Shown here: positions 35,860 through 46,619 of the stretch, in pieces
Layout of the letters: the number at the start of each line of letters is the position of its first letter
Numbering within the stretch: position 1 is the stretch's first letter
NCBI GenBank assembly: GCA_015680685.1
Contig: MNCI01027046.1
Span: forward strand, 1-64,000
Origin: Gnetum montanum
Lineage: Eukaryota; Streptophyta; Gnetopsida; Gnetales; Gnetaceae
Reading direction: 5' to 3'
Length of the DNA stretch: 64,000 bases
The notes under the pieces: model-generated
The model's database searches: none
The model's input: only the letters and a program-made list of their open reading frames with translations
What the model was told of the DNA's origin: nothing
Program-made: the position numbers and the translations under genes

Positions 35860-38820
35860 TAGTTCCTACAAAATCCTAGTATATGTCACTTTTGAAGCTT
35901 GAAGAAAGACATGAGGATGTTCATGTTTTCATTGTAGTGATGGATTAAAATTCATATGAAGATCAATGTATTTTTGTGGCTACCTCCATCAAGGATAATA
36001 ATACCATATATGTTTAGGTAGAGAGACTAATCTCTCTAACAAAGATAATACTACATTGGAGGAAGATTCCTTTTAGGAGCTATTGGCATGGAAAGAATGA
36101 AATTAAATTCTATAAGAAGCAAATATGAAATAGAAAAAATAGAGATGAATCATTTAGAGGCTAATATTATCTCCTATATTAAAATATTCTTGTAACAGAG
36201 GAGACTAATGCAGATATCCTATGTGATTCTATATGTGTTTAATCATATGAATCATCCTTATGATACATACATTGAACTCCTGTTGACACATCATATGAGA
36301 ATTTTTTTATACACATTATAGTATTTATCGAAGGCTTCTCCACAATAAATTTAGTCAAGATGAAAAAATCTAAGTCCCATAGTAAGAGCCATGAGCATTA
36401 CAAGTAAAGCAACTAAAGTTGCATTAACACAAAGAGAATTTTTCCACTTGAAACTTTTAATAAGTTATTAGATTAAAATAAACCAATGTAGTTAGGCTCC
36501 TATTAAGTTTAGAATAAGAGCAATGAGCATGAAGTACATTGAGGATCTCCTTGCCTCAATGATAAAATATCTAGTCAAAATCATTCATGACTATATATTA
36601 ATGGCTTACAAAGTTTCTAGTGGGATGTTAAAAATGCCATTAATTATTATCCCACTAGATGAAACTTTATAATCCTTAAAGAAATTATATTCAATAGATG
36701 AAGATACTTTTAATATGAAATGTGTAGAAGAGAAATACAAAAATATTTTAGAAATAAAAAATACTTATAAGGACATCATCATAAGCTTAGAAGATAGGTC
36801 AATTGATAAGGTACGAAAATTTATAGAATTATTATTACACAAAAATTAAATAACTTTACCATATTGGTATTATTTTTATATTATTCTTGCATGTTTGATA
36901 ATTAGGATACTTATGTCATTAACAATGAACTTGAACAAAAGCTTGAAGTGGAAAAACAACATGATGAGAATGCCAGAAAGGTAACATTCAAAATTTTAGT
37001 TCTACATTTATCATATTAATGAAGGAATTATTTTAATTTATTAATTCTACAAATTCATAAAAAAAAGGAAAGGAAATTCATCTTGAAAACCATTACAAAG
37101 AAAATTGTTTGTCTATAGGATGATGTTATCAAGCAAAGTGATTTAGCAAGTTTAAAATCAAAACAAGATTTAAATGACATATTATTTAGATACTATTTCA
37201 ATAAGGTGCAAGCTATTCAAAAATTTTATTTACCATATTATTTCTTTGATCCATCTGGATTGTTAAAATTTTATAGAGCATCTACAGAGGAAGATGCCAA
37301 GCTGAAATCAAGAAAAATTCTTTGTTTGCTAATATAGGAGAGGATCATTATCATTAAAAGTTATTGAAAAATATTTCTTCTAGTAAATATTAGGATTGGA
37401 AGAAATGTATGTCATTGGATGCCTAATGTTGTGGATAATATGACAAGTAAAATATTGATCACAAATCCTCTTCATAGTAATATGAAATCATCATCACCAT
37501 CATCCTTGCCTTGTTCCAACAAATTTGGGCTAACTAAATGAATTTTTTTCTGTCTACCTCTATCAACAGCTATATATTTGTTTATTTGTAGTTCCTTCAA
37601 ATCATTTTCAATCATTTTTTCCCATAGCTTCTCTAATCTTGCTTTCAATGGCTTTCTGAAATAGTGATGTAGCAACCTTTGCTTATAGGCTGAATGTATA
37701 ATCTTCTTTGCACATGTCTAAACCATCTAAGTCACCATTCTTGTAGCTTATTGAATGGATAGCTCCATAGTAATATTTAATGTAGTAAAAAAATTGATAT
37801 TAGCTACAAGTATCTTAAAGAGGAGCATATACTATAGAATCGAGATGGTTAGTTGCATAGAGAATTATCAACTTAGATATTCAAATGAAATATACCATGG
37901 AAGAAAAATGACTATGATTTTAGAATATATATTTTTATAATAATTATTGTAAGAAAAAGAAAAATATCATTTAAAGCATCAAATGTACCAATGTATAGAA
38001 AAAGAATCTTGATTGACATGTTGAACATCTCTAACTAACATACAAGATGGCTAGTAATTTAAATATCAATCAAATTTTTTTGAATTAAAATGTTGATTTA
38101 TATTTATTTATTTTACATTAAAAATTTTCATTTATTATCAAATCACTTTTAATATTTATTTTTACATTAGGTTTACAATTATAAGAATTAAGGTTTATTA
38201 TATAATTGCACTTTGTGAAAAGCAACGTAAAGCCTTATTTGATAAATTAGGAATAATTGCTAACCCTAAGAAAATACTCATAGGTGAGAGTTCAAGACTA
38301 GCGAATAATTTAAGATCAATAGAAGAGGTTGAGTCAAGATCCAAAGAAATAGTAGATTCATCCTGTAAACATCCCTCTACTACTAAACATGGATCTTCCT
38401 ACTAGTATTTTGAACATGATGCCTTAGGATAAATACAAATGAAAAAATTGAAAGCTCAGATGATGAATCTAACAAAGAATTCATTCCACAAATCAATTCA
38501 ACCAAAAAAGAAAAACCCATAGAAAAATCTCATCTTATGTACCAAATATACTCAGTAGATCCACCATAGACATGATAAAACTATAGAATTTGGCAAATGC
38601 TCATATTAACTCTACATTTTTAAACATAACCAAATGCCTCGTAGAAATTAGAAAATCACAATGAGACATCAAGGGCATTAGTTTGGTAGTATAGAAATGG
38701 GTACAAAAACAAAGAGTGAATAGTCCCACTACACATAACTCTACAACTACTATACTTGCATATGGTACCAATGTAGACTCTCCATCTAACAAAGGTTCTA
38801 ATCATAAGACTAGTTTGAAT
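35860..38820 (+). pseudogene. Decayed coding-like sequence left of the pararetrovirus relic
   Basis: Several plus-strand pieces look like former coding sequence (for example about 36560-36840 with YKVSSGMLKMPL, 37120-37330 with KVQAIQKFYLPYYFFDP, and 38240-38390), mixed with AT-rich non-coding parts. It may be the upstream region of the caulimovirid relic, where movement protein and N-terminal polyprotein would be expected, but I cannot match any piece to a movement protein. A 67-codon minus-strand frame at 37472-37675 is also unexplained. Confidence 0.25.
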
Positions 38821-38829
38821 AAACATAGA

Positions 38830-39970
38830 TTAACTAGAAAATAGAAAGGTGAAGGTAAATTAATCAATGCCAATGAATAATCCTCACAAGTAATGGATCA
38901 TGACTTTGAAGGAGAACATGAAGAACAAGAACAACCAGCAACACTTGCTATAGATTATCCTGAAGTAACTTCTTGACTAATGAGTGAAAAAGATCCAAAG
39001 TCTTACATGGAAAATCTAAATTTTTTAGATAGAAAAAAGTTGATTGATCAAATTAATGGAGATATAGATTGAAAAGCAATTTTAGAAAGAAAAATACCAA
39101 TGCATGCAATGCAAAATTGTCTTTAATTTTGTAGGGAATTTACAAAGATGTGGAATCAGATATCTCCTGACATAAGGAATTAGCTCTTAGATGGACCCCC
39201 TATACAATTCATTAGTGCAATAATCAAGGAATTTATAGGAAACAAAACAAATTAAAATGATGAAACTGGAGACAAATTTCTAAGAGAATCTTTAAAAGAC
39301 TAAATATTTTGAACCATATATGAAACAAATGGAAAATTGGTATTATTAGGGAAAACTAGCCCACCATAGAACTACAAAAGAATAGTTAGTAGGATCTTTC
39401 CCATCTGAGTTTACTCAAAAATATAACCATGAGTTAGATTCAGTAGGAAAAATAATCTAAGCTTTAAGCTTTAGAAAAATTAAGCAATTCCTAAAACATA
39501 CTAATATTACTATATGTCAAGATATGCAAGCATAAAAAAATGGAAGAAACCTAATGAAACTTGGTTGGATCATTCTTTCTATCATGATATATGTCCTAAA
39601 AACTATATTTTAAACCACCAAAGAAAAAAATATCTTCATCTAAACACCATTATAAGTGTTTACAACAACATTAAAATGGAAACCCAAAAACTATAAACTA
39701 TCTTTTAGAAAAGTATTCCGTAGTATGTTAAAATGCAGAAAAGCATATGCCAACAATCAGGACATTTGTTGTTTTTTCTGCTAAGGAAATCATTATGCCG
39801 ATGATTGTCCCAAGAAACATAAACATTTGAGAAAGTTCAATTTTAAAGAAGAATACAACCTATCAGAAAACTATTATGATTTTGTTGTTAATGAAAATAT
39901 AGCATTTGAACCAGGTGACATACTAATCAAATTTGAAGAATAGTCTAACTACATCATTAGTGATTTTGAT
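38830..39970 (+). pseudogene. Coat-protein region of an endogenous caulimovirid
   Basis: Plus-strand frame with stops, in the position of a capsid protein before a protease-RT polyprotein. Acidic stretch at about 38900-38960, a middle part of basic and aromatic residues, then a zinc-finger-like cysteine/histidine block at 39767-39811 (spacing C-x2-C-x3-H-x4-C, with a stop codon inside), followed by an acidic tail. The arrangement capsid with zinc knuckle, then protease, then RT/RNase H without integrase is that of plant pararetroviruses (Caulimoviridae). Broken by many stops. Confidence 0.5.
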
Positions 39971-40168
39971 TATGATCTAGATCAACATTATACTAATAAT
40001 GATGATGATTAAAATTATTATGTATGTTCCATGAATATTATTGACAAGATCTCATAGATCTCATTGAAAGGTATCCTATGTACCAAATGATAACAATTAA
40101 GTTATGAAAGTTGCAGAAAGAACTATTTTTTAAATCAACAAATGTAATATTGAAAGGAGACTTAAACT

Positions 40169-42020
40169 ATGCCTATCTTGACATTAAGTATGAACATTAG
40201 ACATAGAACTAATTTACCTATATATACTTTGTTTATTAAAATTAATTATAAATCATATCCTATAGATGCATTGATAGATTTAGGCACTGAAGATTCTTTA
40301 GCAAAATGGCATATTATACTCACAAATCCTTGGGAAGTATCTTCAAAAACGTACATTAGGTTCAATATCCAAAAGGTGGCAAGCAATCACAAAGCTACCA
40401 TTCCTATTATAATAAGCAACAACATAATCCACATCACAATCAATCACTATGAAATGAGAAGTTATGACTTTTTGATAGGCACAGATATTTTAGAAGGTTT
40501 AGGAACATATACTATTAGCCCAACCTTTATCAAACTTAATGGAATAAGGCTAGAATGCCAACACCAATATAATAGTACATATCCTAAAAATTATATACTA
40601 CATAAAGAACCTAACATACAATGGGTTGTAAATAGTATCAAAAAATTAGAAGATAGATTTAGCAATTTATGAAAAGAGTTATTAAAACTAGCAATTGATG
40701 ATCCAACAACCTTCAAGCATAAAAATAATCATTAGTGTAGCATAGAATTTAAAGATAACATAAAAATTAAAACCAAAGCACATCATATAGGGATTGCACC
40801 ATCACTTAAATAAGAATGTGACAAATTGATTAGTATTCTCTTAGAAAAAAGGTTAATACAACCAACTAATAGTCTGTTTGCTTGTGCCACCTTTTACATT
40901 AATAAATGGACAAAACAACTTATCAGTATTAAATGCTTAGTTATCAATTATAAGCCTCTAAATAACCTAATAAAGTGAGTCCAACATCAAATCCCAAATA
41001 AATATGATTTATTCCATAGTTTATTACATATAAATTTTTACTCTAAATTTGATCTAAAATCTAGCTTTTGGAAAATCTAAGTAAGACCTAAAGATTGATG
41101 GAAAACTACTTTTATAGTTCTTGGTTCTCTTTATGAATGGATAGTATTTTCCTTCAACATTAATATGGCCCCATGCATACTTCAAAGATGCAAGGATTAA
41201 ATCTTTGATATTCATAACTTTATCCCTATTTATTTATATGATAGTTAAATCATGAGAAAAATGCTAAAAAAACACCTAGAACACCTTCAAGTATTTAAGC
41301 CGCTCATAGATGAAAATGGCCTTGTCATGTCTTCAACAAAGCTTATAATCACTCAGGACACTATATAATTTTTAGGTCTTGAGATTCAAGATGGAAATAT
41401 CACTCTCCAAACTCATGTCATTGAATCTATTAAAAACTTCCCAAATGAGATAAAAGAAAAGACACAACTTTAATAGTTCCTTGACAATGTGAATTATGGT
41501 TTTGGATTTTACAAACACCTAACCAAAGATAGAAAGCTACTTAATGAACAATTAAGAAAAATACCTCCACCATGGATAGAAGCTCATATGGCCATACGTG
41601 AAAAAATATCCCAAGGCTACAAATGCTTAATAATTGATAACTTATCCTAGCAATAGACACATCAAATGAATTCTAGGACACTACTCTTAAAGAACATAAA
41701 CATAATGTTAGCCACATTTGTAAGTATGCCTCTAGAAAATTCACTAATGTAGAACTAAATTACCATAGCAACCACAAAGAATTACTAGCCATAATCAAAG
41801 ATGTTGAAAGTTCAAATTATTCCTCTAGAACACTCACTTCATCATTATAAGTGATTTGAAACACTTTGATAAATATCTTAGTAAAGCTTTAAACAAAGTA
41901 GCCCATACTAGGTTAATTAGATGGGCACTATCTTGCTAATTTTTATTTTACTATTGAGTCTATAAATGATAAGAATAATAGTTTAGCTAACTTTCTCATA
42001 AGAGAGTACCAACTCTCTTA
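40169..42020 (+). pseudogene. Protease-RT-RNase H region of an endogenous caulimovirid
   Basis: 40169-40672 is the longest open stretch in the window (167 codons) and covers an aspartic protease: the active-site triplet reads D-L-G instead of D-T/S-G, and a later I-G-T-D-I-L motif fits the second conserved block. About 40680-41450 resembles a pararetrovirus reverse transcriptase (an FDLKS block, a later LGLEI block); the catalytic Y-x-D-D box is damaged, with the second Asp lost. About 41640-42000 resembles RNase H (an F-x-x-x-E-x-NYHSNxKELLAI block). No integrase follows. Stops occur throughout from 40680. This is an old viral insertion, not a functional virus; the genus cannot be told. Confidence 0.7.
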
Positions 42021-42059
42021 ATTCTCCTATCACTTTGTTCTCTTTGTATAGGTTTATTA

Positions 42060-42550
42060 GTAAGGAGAGGCTGGACTCTTAAATCTTCCAAGAACCTTAG
42101 GTATTGTGAGCCAAATGCATTTCAAATGGAAACACTTCTTTATGAAGGCTATTAGAATCAATGGAAGATCAGCTATGAATGGTTCATTAATTTTCTATCT
42201 CACATGTCACCATCGTCAAAGGCATGATCTAATATATTTCATGCCACATTTAGTGATCCTAATCCAAACCAACAAATCTGGTATTGTACTGTCTTTGAAC
42301 TTCATATCTAGAATTTCCTTTCTTCTGACTATATTAGTAACTAGATAAGATATCATCCATCTCCCTTTCATGTATACCATATTGAACTTAATCCTTGGCT
42401 TCTTCCTAACCAAGCATGTTGGGAATAGTAGGCTTCTTTTTCATGTACTATAGTTTACTATCATCCAACTTATCATGTTCATCTATATGAATGTTATAAT
42501 GAAACTAATGGGGATTAGCTATGTTATGGTAATCTAAAGTAAGAAGCACT
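42060..42550 (+). pseudogene. Frame downstream of the caulimovirid RNase H
   Basis: A further plus-strand frame of about 150 codons follows the RNase H region with only a few stops (piece: FHATFSDPNPNQQIWYC). It may be the C-terminal part of the viral polyprotein or a separate viral ORF; I do not recognise it. Overlapping open frames at 42106 (+) and 42216 (-) look like shadows. Confidence 0.35.
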
Positions 42551-42559
42551 TATAAGGAA

Positions 42560-44290
42560 AGGTTCAGTGCTTCTCCAAGTTATTACCTTACCTCTTGTAT
42601 TACCTAGTTCCTTGATTGTAATGCTCCTCACTGCTTCTCCTTCGACCACGATGTCTTCATCAATAATAAGCACAACATCAATTATTATTGCAATGCATAT
42701 TCATTGTACCCATAGAATATTTAATTTGGAAATCTATATCCTAGAGTTCAAAGCATGTGCAACTATGGTGGATGACATGAGCTTAGATACATCAGAACAT
42801 AGATCAATTCACTTCTTAAGTGTGAAGACTAAGGTGAGGTCGTTCTTTTCCACATCATTGTACTTTGCTTCATGGGCTACTAACACATGGCTTAGGTAGT
42901 ATACAGGGACCTCTAAACCATCATCACACTTTTGGCAAAGCAAAGAGGTAATGGATGTGTCAAAGGTTGCAAGGCAAATGTAGAATGGTTTATCTCCTTA
43001 TGGAGGGTAGATTGTAGGAAGTTGAGCTAGCTCCTATATAAGGTTATCAAATGCCACTTGGCATTGATGTGTCCACTCAAAGTGAGTACCCTTTTGAGCA
43101 AATGTTGCATTGGCTACAACTTGTTAGTTAACTATGCAATAAACCTGTGAATGAATTGCAATATGCCTTGTAACCTACATACCTCCTTAAGGTTAGCCAA
43201 CGATGCCAGATTGATAATGGCCTTAACCTTATTAGGGTCTATGTGTATGCCTACTTCTAATACTATGAAACCTAGCATGCGACCTATTTTGACATCAAAG
43301 ACACACTTCTTAGGGTTCAATCTAAAGTCATGTCTTAGGAAACATTTGAGTGCATGGTCTAAGTCATATGCATGGTTATGTGCCACCTTGGACTTAATTG
43401 CTATGTTTCCAATGTAATCATTGAGAAAATCTAGCAAATAATCATTGAAAATGTATGTCATGGTGAATTGCTAGGTTGCCCTTATGTTCTTTAGTATGAA
43501 AGGCATCATTGTGTAGCAAAATGTACCCCAAAGGGGTCATGAAGGTAGTACTGAGTTGGTGCTCTAGGTTGATCCAAATCTAGTTGAAACTAGAGAACCC
43601 ATCTATGAATGACAATAAGGCATGGCCAGCCATGGTATCGACTAGTTGATCAATACTAGGCAACAGAAAATTATCTTTAATGGTTACCTTGTTTAGGTCC
43701 TGGAAATATATGCAAATGTGTATGCTTCTATTTTTCTTAGGTAAAACCACAATGTTGGAGATCCAGTCTACATAGTCAACTACCTAGATGAAACCAGCCT
43801 TGTAGAGCTGGGTGATTTCATTACAGACTGCCAACACCTCCTCAGGCCTAACCTTGTGGGTGTTTTGCCTAATTGGCTTTACGTGAGGATCAAGGATTAT
43901 ATTGTGATGCACTATGTGAGAATCTAGGCCAGGCATGTCTTTGTAGGACCATGCAAACGCCTTGATGTTATCATTGAGAACTTTGATGATGTTCTAGGTA
44001 TGTTGAGGCTCTAGCAAGGAACTAAGTTTTAGTGTTTTTACCTTGCCACTAAGTGTTGTTACAAGGACTTCAACAAGGGGATCCTCAATGACGTTGCCTG
44101 CTTCTAGATCTAGGGCTTTAACTAGATGGTCAGCCCAATCTAATGGCACCTCTATGAATGTTATATGGTCATCATAGGCCTAGGCTCAAGGTCTAGGCAT
44201 TCAATACCAATGTATCACATGAGGTCACCATGAGGCCTAATAAGGACTAGAGGTGAATGAAGATGCCCACATGTGCTCATGTCATGATCC
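42560..44290 (-). pseudogene. RT-RNase H relic of a Tat-type Ty3/gypsy element
   Basis: Minus strand. From the right: a linker with FAWSYKDMPGLDSHIV (about 43960), the start of reverse transcriptase (AGFIQVVDYVDWISNIVVLP, LLPSIDQLVDT, AGHALLSFMDGFS at about 43600), then after frame changes an open stretch 43461-43132 (109 codons: LNPKKCVFDVKIGRMLGFIV, EVGIHIDPNKVKAI, ILQFIHRFIA), followed by weak RNase H text down to about 42560. The wording is that of plant non-chromovirus gypsy elements (Tat/Athila branch). The matching gag-protease lies at 50.3-52.4 kb on the same strand, so the element seems split by the 44.4-50.1 kb insertion. Confidence 0.8.
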
Positions 44291-44953
44291 TACCAAGAAT
44301 CCTATAGAACAACTAAAAGGAACATCAAGCCGAACCTATCTTAATGAAGTCAAAATGCATAAAATAAGGAAAGTAATGCAATGAAAATCCACCTAAGTGT
44401 GCAAATGTGGAATTAGAGGAGCAAGTACATGGATATATTTCAAGCCTTGATGGGCCATGGGTGCCAATTTAGGGTCTTAACAGACCATGGTTTGCTAGTT
44501 TAAGTCATAGTAGACCATTAATTGTGCAAGCTACTTTAGTTTAGGCAAGGCAAAGAAGGCTTAGAACATGGAGTTGGTCTGTGCATTCATTGGGCAAGTA
44601 GAAAAATTTAGAAAATTTTCTAAGTTTGGGAACCACTAAAAAAAGTTTGAAAATTTTCCTAACTCTAGTTGCTACGCTCTACCCCTTGTTACACTCAGAA
44701 AAATTTGGAAAATTTGCCTAAGTGTGGGGTGCCATCCTAGTAGGTAGCACATTTAATTACCCCAGGAAGGTATATATGCACATTTCACTAAGGGTAAACC
44801 ATCATTTTTCAAAGTAAAAATAAGAAGTTACAGAGTGTAGCACAATTGGAGCAAGGAGTGGAAGCCAGAGCATAGTGATTAGAGCATAATAGCCAGAGTG
44901 TAGTAGTCGACATGATGCGCTGAACTGAATGTTAGCACCCCAAACTCGTCAAC
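44291..44953 (+). promoter_or_regulatory. Non-coding 5' part of the plus-strand insertion, TATA-like box
   Basis: Contains a GGGCCATGG/AGACCATGG/AGTTTAAG repeat (44450-44560) whose text recurs at 49760-50060 beyond the gene, three AGAAAAATTT-GAAAATTT blocks (44610-44720), and a TATA-like GGTATATATGCACA at about 44768 upstream of the first exon. The shared GGCCATGG-rich text at both ends suggests LTR or terminal sequence of an inserted element, but I could not define boundaries. Confidence 0.35.
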
Positions 44954-45207
44954 ATGGATGAGGGAGAGCGAGCACTAAGACATCTACCTTGGGCATGCGT
45001 GGAGGAATGGAGGGAGCTGCCATCTACTAGGTACACTACTACGCTCACCTCCTTGCACAATCTTTTTTCTTTTTTTTCTTTGTATTTCATTTTTTTTCTT
45101 TACCTTGAATTGGGGTTTGGGCTTTGGAGTGGCCTACCTTTGTAGGAACCACCATCAACATAGCTACCATGGCTAGAACAGCTAGGAAGAAAGGGCACAT
45201 TCATGGG
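44954..45207 (+). pseudogene. Possible first exon(s) of the plus-strand gene relic
   Basis: ATG at 44954 opens 63 codons (MDEGERALRHLPWACVEEW...). Near 45171 a second short frame reads MARTARKKGHIHG and meets a GT donor (GTAATT) at about 45208. The next plausible acceptor is TTTATGATTGTAG at about 46009. Whether either start belongs to the gene downstream is uncertain. Confidence 0.3.
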
Positions 45208-45339
45208 TAATTGGTTTTTCTTTGGTGCACTTTTTTATCTTTTCTATGTAGCATCACATGATTAGGTATTCTAGCGAGCAATACATGGTGTAGATGGTCA
45301 TGGCAAGAGTTAGTTTTTTTCTTTTTTTTGGAAAATTTT

Positions 45340-45600
45340 TTAGGCATTTTGGGGCTACGCTTCTAGCTGTTAGAATTTTATTTGTTGATTTTTTCATGTT
45401 TTAGGTGTAGCCAATAGTTAGAAAAAATTTCATGATTTTTGCAAGTAATGCTTCCCAAGGAGTATAGCTAATAGTTAGAATTTTTTGACATTTATCTAGG
45501 TTACACTTCTGAGGAGGGGTAATCTAGAGTTAGAATTTTTTTCAAGAATTGCAAGCTATGCTACCTAGAGTTAGAAAAAATTCAAAGAATTTGCTATGTG
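45340..45600. repeat. Degenerate tandem repeat in the putative intron, unit about 50 bp
   Basis: The phrase GTTAGAATTTT or GTTAGAAAAAATT preceded by TAGCTAATA or ACCTAGA recurs about every 45-55 bp (around 45370, 45418, 45474, 45528 and 45568). Confidence 0.55.
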
Positions 45601-46009
45601 TAGGAATAAAATGTCAAACCCAAAAAATGTTAAGTGTGATAATGCAAAGTGTTAGAATGCCACATGTGAAACAAAATGTGAATTGTACCAGAGCTTTGTC
45701 AAAATGCCAAACTTGCAAATCGAGCATGTCAAACTACTAAAACATGTGAACCAAAACAATGCAAAAGATGTGAATGTAACACAAAAAGCTAACACTACAT
45801 TAGTGCTATACACGAATGAGCACCAGGCACATCAAACATGTGTACTAATGTCCTATGCCTACAAGGCCAAGAGGGGACCCTAAGAATATATTTTTTGCTA
45901 AGTTATGCTACCCTATGATAACTTTTCTAATTTTGCTAAGTGTAATTTAATGTATTTTTGTGCATCCAATGTATACTAATGCTTTTTTTTTGTTGCTTTT
46001 ATGATTGTA

Positions 46010-46480
46010 GGGTATTGTTGAAGTCAATTCTCATTGTGATGGAGCTTGTTGACATCCTTTAATATATGAGCAAGGCCATTTCGAGCACATCCACACCAAA
46101 CACATAGTTGGATCACCAGGTGGTATGGTTTCAGCCAAGAGTATGCGAGTTCTTGGAATTCCTGCTTCAACCCTTTAGCATGATGATGTGGTCACACTTA
46201 GTGGCAGAAGTTGCTAGTGTCATCATGGAGACATTACTGCTTGGGGAAAATTGGAGCATTTTTATTTTCATGTCTGATGAGCCCTCTATTGGTGACCATA
46301 GAGTAGGCAAGCCAAGGTCCTAAGGGCATTGTCTTTGTCTAGGATCTAGGGAATGCTAGAATTAAGTTGTTATAGCAAGAGCAACACCCTCTTTATTTCT
46401 TGGCATGTGCATACCCTATTTTAGAACCCACTTAGGATAGTGTACTATGTTGGACAATAAGTGTCCCTATGATTTTTTCA
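46010..46480 (+). pseudogene. HAD/FCP1-phosphatase-like segment
   Basis: The frame beginning about 46110 (71 open codons) reads VWFQPRVCEFLEFLLQPFSM followed by MMWSHL and VIMETLLLGE, matching the block R-P-G-V-x-EFLEFxx-x-F-x-V-x-x-WSS...LLG of plant NLI-interacting-factor/FCP1-like HAD phosphatases. In another frame about 46330-46420 reads CYSKSNTLFIS and NP, fitting the later N-x-(S/N)NTLLIDDSP block with its Asp pair lost. The N-terminal D-x-D signature is not intact (only a weak LIVMEL-VD match). It looks like a decayed, possibly captured piece of a host gene just upstream of the coiled-coil gene. Moderate to low confidence because no catalytic residue survives. Confidence 0.4.
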
Positions 46481-46619
46481 TTATTCCTTCAACTATTGGC
46501 TCATACTAAGGTGCTAACTGCTCATGTTTGTTGCCAAGTCTTGCATTGATGAGTATTGCTTGCATGATGAGGAGGGGACCTTCAACCTAACCCACACTGA
46601 TCTATAGGAATTTCATCTT

